Shown: one piece after another, positions 40,497 through 48,238 of the stretch | Layout of the letters: every line of letters starts with the position of its first letter | Position numbering within the stretch: position 1 is the stretch's first letter | Assembly: GCA_015056315.1 (NCBI GenBank) | Contig: SVGN01000016.1 | Location: 1 to 52,812 of the forward strand | Source of the DNA: Clostridiales bacterium | Lineage (GTDB): Bacteria > Bacillota > Clostridia > Christensenellales > Aristaeellaceae | Direction: 5' to 3' | DNA: 52,812 nt | The notes under the pieces: model-generated | Database searches by the model: none | The model's input: only the letters and a program-made list of their open reading frames with translations | Told to the model about the DNA's origin: nothing | Program-made: the position numbers and the translations under genes

Positions 40497-41423
40497 ATGA
40501 GCAGTTTTGAGAATCTCCGCATTGTGGACAACTTCTACCAGACATCCCTGTTCTTTCCCATGCCCACGGTCATCATCAGCACCCTGTGCGATGACGGCAG
40601 CACCAATCTGGGCCCTTACTCGCTGGTGCAGCCCTACTATGTGGCGGGCAAGGATTACTACGCCATGCTGCTGAGCTGCCGCAACTCTTCCAACACCGCC
40701 CAGAACATTCTGAAAAACGGCAAGTGCACCCTCAACTTTATCGATGATAAGCCCGCCGCCTTCAAGGAGGCGGTCAAGCTGTCCTGGCCCGGCGACAAGC
40801 CCGAGGACAAGATGCCCAAATGTAAGTTCCGGCTGGAAAAGTCCCTGCTGGAGGAAGAAACCGGCGAAGCCCGCCCCATGGTGCTGACCGATGCCATTCA
40901 AGCCATCGAGTGCACCTGGGTGCGTGAGCTGGACGGCGCGGATCGGGATCTGCCCGGCGAGCTGAACGGCTACGAGCCGCCCTACCACGACTTCAACGGC
41001 ATTACCTCCAAGTTCGGCGCACACTTCATCCTCAAGATCGACAAGATCCTGATGAAGAAAAAGTACGCCGATGCCATCATCAACGGCGTAAAGGCCAAGG
41101 ACTTCCCCGCCCTGCCGGTGGATTACGGCTACCGGGATTCCAAGAACTTTTGGTTCCACCGCAAGACCCGCATGCGCGCCGAGCTTCTGCAGGTGCGTCA
41201 GGCTTCGCTGGAATCTGTCCGCTATGCCGCCGACCGTGCCGATGATACCGTCAAGTTCACCGACGAAGCCCTCATGACCATTCTGGGCGTGCCCCGTGTG
41301 TTCCTGTCGGTGGTGCTCAAGGGCTGCGTGGCTTGGGCCAAGGAAAACAACGTAACGCTGGTTACCGCCGAGCATATGCAGATCATCAACGACAAACGTG
41401 CCAAGGAAAAGGCGAAGAAGTAA
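40497..41423 (+). CDS. Flavin reductase-like protein with C-terminal PCP_red-like domain
   Basis: A 308-residue protein. Residues 1-200 resemble the FMN-binding split-barrel flavin reductase fold (FPMPTVIISTLCDDGSTNLG, MLLSCRNSSNTAQNILKN). The C-terminal 50 residues (FTDEALMTILGVPRVFLSVV, CVAWAKENNVTLVTAEHM) resemble the PCP_red domain of protochlorophyllide reductase subunits and related small redox proteins. AAAGGAGG precedes ATG 40497. It lies in the TetR-led operon. The partner and substrate are unknown. Confidence 0.75.
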   Translation: MSSFENLRIVDNFYQTSLFFPMPTVIISTLCDDGSTNLGPYSLVQPYYVAGKDYYAMLLSCRNSSNTAQNILKNGKCTLNFIDDKPAAFKEAVKLSWPGDKPEDKMPKCKFRLEKSLLEEETGEARPMVLTDAIQAIECTWVRELDGADRDLPGELNGYEPPYHDFNGITSKFGAHFILKIDKILMKKKYADAIINGVKAKDFPALPVDYGYRDSKNFWFHRKTRMRAELLQVRQASLESVRYAADRADDTVKFTDEALMTILGVPRVFLSVVLKGCVAWAKENNVTLVTAEHMQIINDKRAKEKAKK

Positions 41424-41438
41424 AGGAGGAAACCAACC

Positions 41439-42293
41439 ATGAAGATCGTTCTTGCAGGCGCTTTCGGCAATCTGGGCGCAGAGATCCTCAAATGCCTGTG
41501 CGCTGCCGGTCACGATGTGGTGGCGGCGGATATCCGTGAAACCCCTGTTTCCGGCTGCGAAGGGAAGTACACCTTTGTACAGATCGACGCCACCAAACCC
41601 GAGTCCATGAAGGGGCTGTGCGATGGGGCGGAGGTGGTCATTACCACGGTGGGTCTCACCGGCGCCTCCACCGCCGTTACCTCTTACGATATCGACTATC
41701 AGGGCAACATGAACCTCTACGCCGAGGCCAAAGCCGCCGGCGTGAAGAAGTTCAACTACATCTCCGTTATCTCCTGCGACGAGCCTGGCGCGGAAAAGGT
41801 GCCCATGCTCCACGCCAAGTATCTGGTGGAGCAGGATATTAAAAAGGAAGCCATGGATTGGGTCATCTACCGCCCCACCGGCTATTTCTACGATATCTGC
41901 AAGGTGTTCAAGCCCTATGTGGATAAGGGCGAGATGCAGCTGCTCAAGGGCTTCGGCGGCGTGAAGGCCAATGTGGTGGATTGCCCCGACTTTGCCCGGT
42001 TCATCGTGGATCACATGTGCGATACCAATGTAACCTACAACGTGGGCGGCAAGGAGACCTATACCTACGAAGAAATGGCGAAGCTGTGCTTTGACGCTGC
42101 GGGGAAGCCCCTCAAGATCAAGTGGGCGCCCGTCTGGCTGTTCGGTATCCTTGCCAATCTGCCCAAGATCAAGAAGGCAGGCAAGCACGACATTATCCTC
42201 TTCTCCAAGTGGACGCTGAGCCACGATCTGGTGGGCGATACCGTTGTGGGCGAGAAGAGCTTTGCTGAATATATCAAGAGCTACTTTGGTTAA
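41439..42293 (+). CDS. NAD(P)-binding SDR/NmrA-like oxidoreductase
   Basis: A 284-residue atypical short-chain dehydrogenase. It has an N-terminal nucleotide motif (VLAGAFGNLGAEILKCL), conserved VVITTVGLTG, NYISVIS and IYRPTGYFYD. The usual YxxxK is represented by KYLVEQDIK in the NmrA-like manner, so it may be a reductase or a sensor. AAAGGAGG precedes ATG 41439. It is the third gene of the TetR operon, 15 bp after its neighbour. Confidence 0.82.
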   Translation: MKIVLAGAFGNLGAEILKCLCAAGHDVVAADIRETPVSGCEGKYTFVQIDATKPESMKGLCDGAEVVITTVGLTGASTAVTSYDIDYQGNMNLYAEAKAAGVKKFNYISVISCDEPGAEKVPMLHAKYLVEQDIKKEAMDWVIYRPTGYFYDICKVFKPYVDKGEMQLLKGFGGVKANVVDCPDFARFIVDHMCDTNVTYNVGGKETYTYEEMAKLCFDAAGKPLKIKWAPVWLFGILANLPKIKKAGKHDIILFSKWTLSHDLVGDTVVGEKSFAEYIKSYFG

Positions 42294-42307
42294 GGAGGAA
42301 CATCATC

Positions 42308-43120
42308 ATGCCCTGGGATCTGCTTGGAATCCTGCTCATCGTCTGCGCGGTGGCCTGCGCGGTCGGCTTTTATAAGTTCGTATATTTTCTGTCCATCGGC
42401 TATGGTTTTGCGGTGGCTGCCGGCGGCATCGCCACGCTGATCATGTACTTTGTCAACCCTTCCGCTACGCCGCTCTGGATCATGCTGGCGGAATGCGTGC
42501 TGTTCGTCTGCTACGGCATCCGCCTCAGCGGCTTTTTGCTGGTGCGTGAGCTGAAAAGCCTCACCTTCCGCAAGACCGATGTGGCAAAGGATACCCTGAA
42601 CAAGAACAGCGAAAAGAAGATGCCTGTCTTTGTACTGGCCACCATCTGGGTGAGTGTTGCCATCCTGTACACCGCTCAGGTCAGCCCCATGCTGTTCCGC
42701 TACACCAACGCCTCCGTGGATGTGATCGTGCCTGTGATCGGCTTTGCAGTGTCTGTATTTGGTCTGGTGCTGGAATCCATCGCCGACAACCAGAAGTCTG
42801 CCCAGAAGAAGGAACGCCCCGATATGGTTGCTACCAAGGGTCTGTACAGGATCTGCCGCTGCCCTAACTATTTTGGCGAGATCCTGTTCTGGACGGGCGT
42901 GTTCATCAGCGGTCTTACCACCTATGCGGGTGCGGGCCAGTGGATCACCGCCGTGCTGGCGTACATCTGCATCGTGTTTATCATGTTCAACGGTGCCCAG
43001 CGTCTGGAGAAACGGCAGATGGCCCGCTACGGCGACAATGCCGAGTATACCGCCTACGCCGACAAGACACCCATCATCATCCCCCTGCTGCCTGTTTACC
43101 ACCTGAATAAGAAGGCTTGA
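42308..43120 (+). CDS. DUF1295 integral membrane protein (steroid 5-alpha-reductase/ICMT-like fold)
   Basis: A 270-residue protein with about seven membrane segments. The C-terminal signature YRICRCPNYFGEILFWTG, followed by RLEKRQMARYGDNAEYTAYA, is diagnostic for the DUF1295/isoprenylcysteine methyltransferase fold, which binds NAD(P)H or S-adenosylmethionine at the membrane. AAGGAGG precedes ATG 42308. Its co-location with a flavin reductase and an SDR suggests reduction of a lipid-like compound; this is an inference. Confidence 0.85.
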   Translation: MPWDLLGILLIVCAVACAVGFYKFVYFLSIGYGFAVAAGGIATLIMYFVNPSATPLWIMLAECVLFVCYGIRLSGFLLVRELKSLTFRKTDVAKDTLNKNSEKKMPVFVLATIWVSVAILYTAQVSPMLFRYTNASVDVIVPVIGFAVSVFGLVLESIADNQKSAQKKERPDMVATKGLYRICRCPNYFGEILFWTGVFISGLTTYAGAGQWITAVLAYICIVFIMFNGAQRLEKRQMARYGDNAEYTAYADKTPIIIPLLPVYHLNKKA

Positions 43121-43154
43121 TCCTTTTGCATCATCACACGAAGGAGGCATTGCC

Positions 43155-43784
43155 ATGAATGATTTTTCCGTTGCCATGGCGCTGGTTGACTATATACCCG
43201 TTGTGCTTTTTGCCGCCGCCGGAGTAATCCTGATGCGTGATCTGTACAGTAAAATGAGCAAGGGAGCCTTTGCACTCTTTGCTGCAGGTGTAATCGACGT
43301 GACCATCGCCGGAGCGTTGAAAGCCACATGGAAGCTGCTCTATGCTGCCAATGTTTGCGACTTTGCTGCCCTCAATGCCATGTTTTTCCCGGTGCAGTCC
43401 ATCGGCTTCCTGCTGGCTGGTATCGCCATGCTGGCGATGCTTCTGCACCCACAGGCGGAACATACTGCGCTGGCGATAGCTCCGCCTGTGTTCGGCGGCA
43501 CCTTTGTGTTCGTTGGTCTGATGGTGGCAGGGCTGGGCATGATGGATGCGGTATTGTGCATCCTTTCTGCCAAGCTGAAAAAGCCGTGGCTCATTGCTGT
43601 CTTTGCGGTATCCTTCCTGTGCTCGCTGGGCATGGGGTATCTGTCCGGCAAGGACTTTGCACAGGCCTCCATGAACTGGATCGCCGAGGGTGTGAATGTG
43701 CTGGGGCAGGGGCTGCTCCTGCTGGGTACCCTGCTGCTGCATAAGGCGGGGCTGAAGGAAATGAAAAGCTGCCGGGAGGCATAA
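43155..43784 (+). CDS. Small membrane protein, last gene of the TetR operon
   Basis: A 209-residue protein I do not recognise. It has about seven hydrophobic segments (YIPVVLFAAAGVILM, FALFAAGVIDVTIAGAL, PPVFGGTFVFVGLMVAGLGM, VLGQGLLLLGTLLL). No catalytic motif is apparent. GAAGGAGG precedes ATG 43155, 34 bp after the DUF1295 gene. Confidence 0.7.
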   Translation: MNDFSVAMALVDYIPVVLFAAAGVILMRDLYSKMSKGAFALFAAGVIDVTIAGALKATWKLLYAANVCDFAALNAMFFPVQSIGFLLAGIAMLAMLLHPQAEHTALAIAPPVFGGTFVFVGLMVAGLGMMDAVLCILSAKLKKPWLIAVFAVSFLCSLGMGYLSGKDFAQASMNWIAEGVNVLGQGLLLLGTLLLHKAGLKEMKSCREA

Positions 43785-43797
43785 GAAAGGGTAAAAC

Positions 43798-43827
43798 AAG
43801 GGCGTGGAGCTTGGGTTCCACGCTCTT
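43798..43827 (+). terminator. Hairpin after the TetR operon
   Basis: AAGGGCGTGGA pairs with TCCACGCTCTT. It is followed by GCTATATATTTAT, a poor T-tract, so termination may be partial. Confidence 0.6.
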
Positions 43828-43865
43828 GCTATATATTTATCCCAAAATGTGTATGCCTTTGAATA

Positions 43866-43894
43866 TTGTGCATCTCCCGAAAACGCTATATACT
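43866..43894 (+). promoter_or_regulatory. Promoter of the SGNH hydrolase gene
   Basis: TTGTGC (43866-43871) and TATACT (43889-43894) have a 17-bp spacer, 34 bp before the start codon. Confidence 0.65.
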
Positions 43895-43928
43895 GAAACC
43901 AATCGAAAACCCAGAAGGAGGCCCCCAC

Positions 43929-44879
43929 ATGCTTCTTAGCAACGATCAACTCAAAACCATCTATTTCGGCGCGCTCCGCTTCGAAGAAACCCCGGACGGC
44001 TGGCTGCAGGCTTTCCAGTACGATGAAAAGCAGATGGATTACTTCCGCAATTCCCCCGTTACCTTCTGGTACGACCGCAGCTTTGCCAGCAGTGCCAAGA
44101 CCTTTGAGCTGACCACTGCCGCCACCAGGATCGCCTTTGACTACCGTTTGATCTGGAAGGGCTCGGAGGATTCTGTGGAGCTGTACGTGAACGGGCTGGC
44201 CCACACCATCCATTATGTAAAGGATATGGCCGAGGAAGGCACCCTCACCTTTGAGATGGAGGCGGGGGAGAAGCAGCTTATCCTCTATCTGCCTGCGGAT
44301 GCTACCCTGCTGGTGCGGAACTTTGAGATCGATGCCGCCTTCACCCCTGCCCGGAAGGGCGAGAAGGTGCTGTGGATCGGCGATTCCATCACCCAGGGCT
44401 ACGGCCCGCTGCGCTCCTCCCACACCTATGTGAGCGTGGCCAACCGGCTGCTGAATTACGACATCCTCAATCAGGGCATCGGCGGCTATGTGTACGACAA
44501 GAACACCATGACCCCCATGGAGGGCTATCGGCCGGAGAAGATCATCATCGCCATGGGCACCAACCAGTTCGGCACAGAGACCATGGAGGCGGTGGAGGAA
44601 TATTACGAGTGCCTCAGCAAGGTCTACGGCGATACTCCGGTGCTGTGCGTAACGCCCCTGTGGCGTGGCGACCGCCCCGAGGGGTACGATACGCTGGTGC
44701 GCTTCTGTGAAAACGTGATGAAGATCGCCGGGCAGTACCCCAACGTGACCGTGGTGGACGGCTTTACGCTGGTGCCCCACCTTTCTGAGTATTTCCGGGA
44801 TGATCTGCACCCCAACTGCCTGGGCATGGAGCTGTACGGCAGGAATCTGGTGGATGCGATCCGGAAGACCGGGTTTTGA
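43929..44879 (+). CDS. SGNH/GDSL hydrolase family protein
   Basis: A 316-residue predicted esterase. The first 140 residues form a beta-sandwich-like domain, as in carbohydrate esterases. The SGNH domain follows: WIGDSITQGYG holds the nucleophile Ser, NQGIGGYVYD the Gly block, MGTNQFG the Asn block (with Gln in place of the usual Asp) and DDLHPN the Asp-His pair. There is no signal peptide, so it acts in the cytoplasm. Likely substrates are acetylated sugars or polysaccharide fragments, inferred from domain layout. AGAAGGAGG precedes ATG 43929. Confidence 0.85.
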   Translation: MLLSNDQLKTIYFGALRFEETPDGWLQAFQYDEKQMDYFRNSPVTFWYDRSFASSAKTFELTTAATRIAFDYRLIWKGSEDSVELYVNGLAHTIHYVKDMAEEGTLTFEMEAGEKQLILYLPADATLLVRNFEIDAAFTPARKGEKVLWIGDSITQGYGPLRSSHTYVSVANRLLNYDILNQGIGGYVYDKNTMTPMEGYRPEKIIIAMGTNQFGTETMEAVEEYYECLSKVYGDTPVLCVTPLWRGDRPEGYDTLVRFCENVMKIAGQYPNVTVVDGFTLVPHLSEYFRDDLHPNCLGMELYGRNLVDAIRKTGF

Positions 44880-44910
44880 GAAGAATGATGCAACGTGCCG
44901 GTAAGGCAGC

Positions 44911-44952
44911 GGGCGGTGCGCCGGGCAGAGATGCCGGATGGGCGCACCGCCC
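44911..44952 (+). terminator. GC-rich hairpin between SGNH hydrolase and dehydrogenase genes
   Basis: GGGCGGTGCGCC (44911-44922) and GGCGCACCGCCC (44941-44952) form a 12-bp stem. No T-tract follows, so it may attenuate rather than end transcription into the dehydrogenase gene. Confidence 0.5.
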
Positions 44953-44989
44953 GAACACGCTCCCCCGGCAGTACGAAAGGAGCCGTTTC

Positions 44990-46030
44990 ATGTTAGCTTA
45001 CACCTATCTTGCCCAAGGCAGCTTCGCCCTGCGGGAGAAGCCCGTCCCCACCCTGCAGAACGACCGGGATGCCATTGTACGGGTCACCCTCAGCAGCATC
45101 TGCTCCAGCGATCTGCACATCAAGCACGGCTCCGTGCCCCGGGCGGTGCCCGGCATCACGGTCGGGCATGAGATGGTGGGCATCGTGGAGCAGGTGGGCG
45201 CTGCCGTTACCAGGGTAAAGCCCGGCGACCGGGTGACCGTCAACGTGGAGACCTTCTGCGGCAAGTGCTTTTTCTGCCAAAACGGCTGGGTGAACAACTG
45301 CACCGATCCCCACGGCGGCTGGGCGCTGGGCTGCCGCATCGATGGGGGACAGGCGGAATATGTGCGCGTGCCCTATGCGGATCAGGGACTGGATATCATC
45401 CCGGACGGCGTGACCGACGAGCAGGCCCTGCTGGTGGGCGATGTGCTGGCCACCGGCTACTGGGCGGCGCAGATCTCCGAGATCAGGCAGCGGGATACGG
45501 TGCTGATCATCGGCGCAGGCCCCACGGGCCTTTGCACGCTGCAATGCGTGCGCCTTTTGCAGCCCAAGCGCATCATCGTCTGCGATGTGGACGAGAGCCG
45601 TCTCTGCTTCGTCAACGCTCATTACCCGGAGGTGCTGACCACCGGGCCGGAGGGGCTGGGCGAATTCGTCCGCGCCCACTCCGATCATGGCGGTGCGGAT
45701 GTGGTGCTGGAGGTGGCAGGCAGCCCGGAGACCTTCCGCATGGCGTGGGAGTGCGCCCGCCCCAACGCCATCGTTACCGTGGTGGCGCTGTACGACGGCC
45801 CCCAGACCCTGCCCCTGCCCGATATGTACGGCAAGAACCTGATCTTCAAGACCGGCGGCGTGGATGGCTGCAACTGCAAGGAAACGCTGCAGCTGATCGC
45901 CGAAGGGAAGATCGACACCACGCCGCTGATCACCCATACCTACGACCTGAAGGATATCGAAGTGGCCTACGAGCTGTTTGAGAACAGAAGGGATGGGGTC
46001 ATCAAGGTGGCGGTACGGTGCGGGGCGTGA
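44990..46030 (+). CDS. Zinc-dependent alcohol dehydrogenase (MDR superfamily)
   Basis: A 346-residue medium-chain dehydrogenase. Catalytic zinc ligands are Cys38 (SSICSSDLH) and His60-Glu61 (VGHEMVG). The structural zinc site is Cys90, Cys93, Cys96 and Cys104. The Rossmann motif is IIGAGPTGLCTLQC, followed by VCDVDESR, whose Asp predicts NAD(H). It resembles sorbitol/threonine dehydrogenase-type enzymes; the substrate is unknown. ATG 44990 follows AAAGGAG. The frame is open upstream across the hairpin and was rejected. It is the second gene after the SGNH hydrolase, possibly co-transcribed. Confidence 0.9.
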   Translation: MLAYTYLAQGSFALREKPVPTLQNDRDAIVRVTLSSICSSDLHIKHGSVPRAVPGITVGHEMVGIVEQVGAAVTRVKPGDRVTVNVETFCGKCFFCQNGWVNNCTDPHGGWALGCRIDGGQAEYVRVPYADQGLDIIPDGVTDEQALLVGDVLATGYWAAQISEIRQRDTVLIIGAGPTGLCTLQCVRLLQPKRIIVCDVDESRLCFVNAHYPEVLTTGPEGLGEFVRAHSDHGGADVVLEVAGSPETFRMAWECARPNAIVTVVALYDGPQTLPLPDMYGKNLIFKTGGVDGCNCKETLQLIAEGKIDTTPLITHTYDLKDIEVAYELFENRRDGVIKVAVRCGA

Positions 46031-46100
46031 TGGGCGGAACGTTTGTACCGATCACCTGATTTCGAAGGTTCCGGGCAGAACGGCAAAGTCCGACAATGCA

Positions 46101-46146
46101 GGCTCCTTCCGAAGGAGGGAGCTGTCAGCGCAGCTGACTGAGGGTG
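46101..46146. repeat. Interspersed double-hairpin repeat (short copy)
   Basis: GCTCCTTCC-gaa-GGAGGGAGC and GTCAGC-gca-GCTGAC lie side by side and are followed by TGAGGGTG. From memory, near-identical blocks are scattered between genes in many gut Clostridia. No second copy was seen in this window. Confidence 0.5.
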
Positions 46147-46241
46147 CCGCCTAAAGCCAAGCTGCTTGCAGAACTCCCTGTATGAAAACAGCGTTGTTGC
46201 GCTGGAAAAATCGTTGCTTGAACAGAAGGAGGTACGAGCTT

Positions 46242-46640
46242 GTGTGGCAGAAACTGTATGATGCGGCAGTGAAGGTTCAGAACAGCCGAACGATCTCTCC
46301 CTTTATCGATGCGGGAGGCGTGGCTGCCGCTATTCTTACGAAGCAGGGCAATATCTATGTGGGGGTATGCATCGATACAGCATCATCCCTTGGCATGTGC
46401 GCAGAAAGAAATGCCATCGCCAACATGATCACCAATGGTGAAAGCCAAATCGACAAAGTGGTCGCCGTGATGCGGGATGGCAAGGTAGGCCCGCCCTGCT
46501 GCGTCTGCCGTGAAATGATGATGCAGCTGGATAAAGACAGCGGTGATATCGAGATCCTGCTCGATCTTGAAAATCAAAAAGTGGTGAAGCTGAAAGAACT
46601 GGTTCCCGATTGGTGGGGATACGATCGCTTTGCCGAGTGA
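46242..46640 (+). CDS. Cytidine deaminase-like protein
   Basis: A 132-residue zinc hydrolase of the CDA fold. The zinc and catalytic motifs are MCAERNAIANM (Cys and proton-shuttle Glu) and GPPCCVCREMM (PCxxC). Length fits a homotetrameric cytidine or blasticidin-type deaminase. Other nucleoside or guanidine substrates are possible. The start chosen is GTG 46242, 8 bp after AGAAGGAGGT; an upstream ATG at 46182 lacks a site and would add a basic, non-homologous leader. Confidence 0.85.
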   Translation: MWQKLYDAAVKVQNSRTISPFIDAGGVAAAILTKQGNIYVGVCIDTASSLGMCAERNAIANMITNGESQIDKVVAVMRDGKVGPPCCVCREMMMQLDKDSGDIEILLDLENQKVVKLKELVPDWWGYDRFAE

Positions 46641-46745
46641 GCCAAACGGATCCGCTTTGATGTACAGACGGAAGCATGCGCTTCTGCCGTTTGAAGCCTG
46701 CACCGCCCGCCTCGCACCGGCGCACTGCGCCTCCGGTATACAGAA

Positions 46746-46777
46746 ACGAACGTCCGATATACAGGACGTTCGTTTTT
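46746..46777 (+). terminator. Terminator of the deaminase-like gene
   Basis: ACGAACGTCC (46746-46755) pairs with GGACGTTCGT (46764-46773), followed by a TTTT run. Confidence 0.85.
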
Positions 46778-46791
46778 GCATACAGATACAC

Positions 46792-46833
46792 CAGCACCTG
46801 CTCCACATACAGCCCATCCCCCATGGCGGGGGC
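46792..46833 (-). pseudogene. Degenerate copy of the spoIVB 3' end
   Basis: Read on the minus strand, this stretch encodes MGDGLYVEQVL, matching MGYGLYVEWML near the end of the intact spoIVB at 48259-48300. The DNA is alike over about 42 bp, with an uninterrupted 17-bp match (CTCCACATACAGCCCAT). There is no start and no other spoIVB sequence nearby. The two copies bracket the MFS gene. Confidence 0.6.
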
Positions 46834-46906
46834 GGTTGCCCCCTGTATGTATGTTGATGCACCCTGAGCTTAATGCGATTCTCATCCAACGCCAAAGCGG
46901 CTCTCA

Positions 46907-46935
46907 TTGTAATCGGTATCGGAATTGGGTATAAT
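46907..46935 (+). promoter_or_regulatory. Promoter of the MFS transporter gene
   Basis: TTGTAA (46907-46912) and a consensus TATAAT (46930-46935) have a 17-bp spacer, 33 bp before the start codon. Confidence 0.8.
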
Positions 46936-46968
46936 CCTTTCGAAATGGAATGAAAGGAACTTTCCGTT

Positions 46969-48189
46969 ATGCATAAGAAGCTGTGGAATAAAGATTATAT
47001 TCTGCTTCTGCAGGGAAACACGGTCAGCGCCATCGGCGATCTGATGTACAGTGTGGCCATCGGCTACTGGGTCTATCAGCAGACCGGCTCCAGCGCCCTG
47101 ATGGGGATCATGTCCTCCATATCGATGTTTGTGACCATGTTTTTCTCTCCTGTTTGCGGCAGCATTGTGGATAAGTGCAACCGCAAATGGCTGATCGTAG
47201 GCATTGATGTAATGCAGGGCGTGCTTATGCTGGCTGTGGGCCTGCTGGCATATTTCAATTCGCTGAGCGTGCCTGTGGTTTTGCTCGCAGCCCTGGCAGC
47301 GGCATTCGGCAGTGTATTCTATTCTCCTGCCGTCAGCACGCTGATGCTCGATATTATCCCCCGCGATGATATGGTACGGGGCCAGTCTGTGTTTTCGGGC
47401 GTTTCATCGCTGATCAATCTGGCGGGTTCAGCCCTCAGCGGCGTGATGGTGGCTTTTCTCGGCGTACCGCTGATCGTGGTCATCAACGGCCTGAGCAACC
47501 TGTATTCTGCCGCCTCCGAGCTCTTCATCCGTGTGCCGAGAACCCTCCAGCAGGGCACGCAGGTTACAGCCGGAGGCCTCCTGCGGGATATGGGCAGCGC
47601 GATGAAGACGATTTTTGCAGACGGCTGCCTGCGCCTGTTTGTGCCCTGCGCCCTGCTGCTGAATCTGCTTGGCGCAGGCCCGCTGACCCTTGCGCTGCCT
47701 TTCTGCATGGAGAAGGGCTTCAATGTGGATGCGTACGGATATTTTATGGCCGTATACATGGTGGGTTCCCTGCTGAGCGTGCTGGTTCTGGGCATTGTGA
47801 AGTTGCCGCCCAAAGCCCGCTTCTGGGTCATGGCGCTGGGGTTTACCTCTTCTGTTCTGTTTTTCACGCTGACCTATTTCTCGGTGGACTTCCTTCCGAT
47901 GTGCGTGTTCCTCTTCCTGAGCGCGCTGACCAACGCCGCCGGCAATGCTGTATTCAACGCTGCCCTGATGCTGGCCCTGCCTCAGGAAAACCGGAGCGCC
48001 ATTCTCGGCTTCATCAATTCCGCAGCATGCGGGGGAACGGCCCTGTCTGCGGTGATCTACGGCTTTCTGGGCGATGTGTTCCCGCTGTATCTGGTCTTCG
48101 CCGCAGGCAGCATTCTCTCCCTGCTCCCCATGATATATATGTGCTTTCACAAGCAAACAAAGGCATTTATCCTGTCGCACTGCGAGTGA
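46969..48189 (+). CDS. MFS transporter, probable drug or metabolite exporter
   Basis: A 406-residue protein with about twelve membrane segments. The start KDYILLLQGNTVSAIGDLMY and the loop SIVDKCNRKWLIVGID place it in the MFS_3 group (EntS / macrolide-efflux-like). Substrate cannot be read from sequence. AAAGGAAC precedes ATG 46969. It is a single-gene unit with its own promoter and terminator, flanked by spoIVB 3'-end sequence on both sides, which suggests it arrived by insertion. Confidence 0.87.
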   Translation: MHKKLWNKDYILLLQGNTVSAIGDLMYSVAIGYWVYQQTGSSALMGIMSSISMFVTMFFSPVCGSIVDKCNRKWLIVGIDVMQGVLMLAVGLLAYFNSLSVPVVLLAALAAAFGSVFYSPAVSTLMLDIIPRDDMVRGQSVFSGVSSLINLAGSALSGVMVAFLGVPLIVVINGLSNLYSAASELFIRVPRTLQQGTQVTAGGLLRDMGSAMKTIFADGCLRLFVPCALLLNLLGAGPLTLALPFCMEKGFNVDAYGYFMAVYMVGSLLSVLVLGIVKLPPKARFWVMALGFTSSVLFFTLTYFSVDFLPMCVFLFLSALTNAAGNAVFNAALMLALPQENRSAILGFINSAACGGTALSAVIYGFLGDVFPLYLVFAAGSILSLLPMIYMCFHKQTKAFILSHCE

Positions 48190-48210
48190 ACGCGCGTCTG
48201 CCGCACTTCC

Positions 48211-48238
48211 GCACGTCCCTTGCCGGGGCGTGCTTTTT
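48211..48238 (+). terminator. Terminator of the MFS gene
   Basis: GCACGTCCC-TTGCC-GGGGCGTGC is followed by TTTTT. It abuts the end of the convergent spoIVB gene. Confidence 0.88.
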
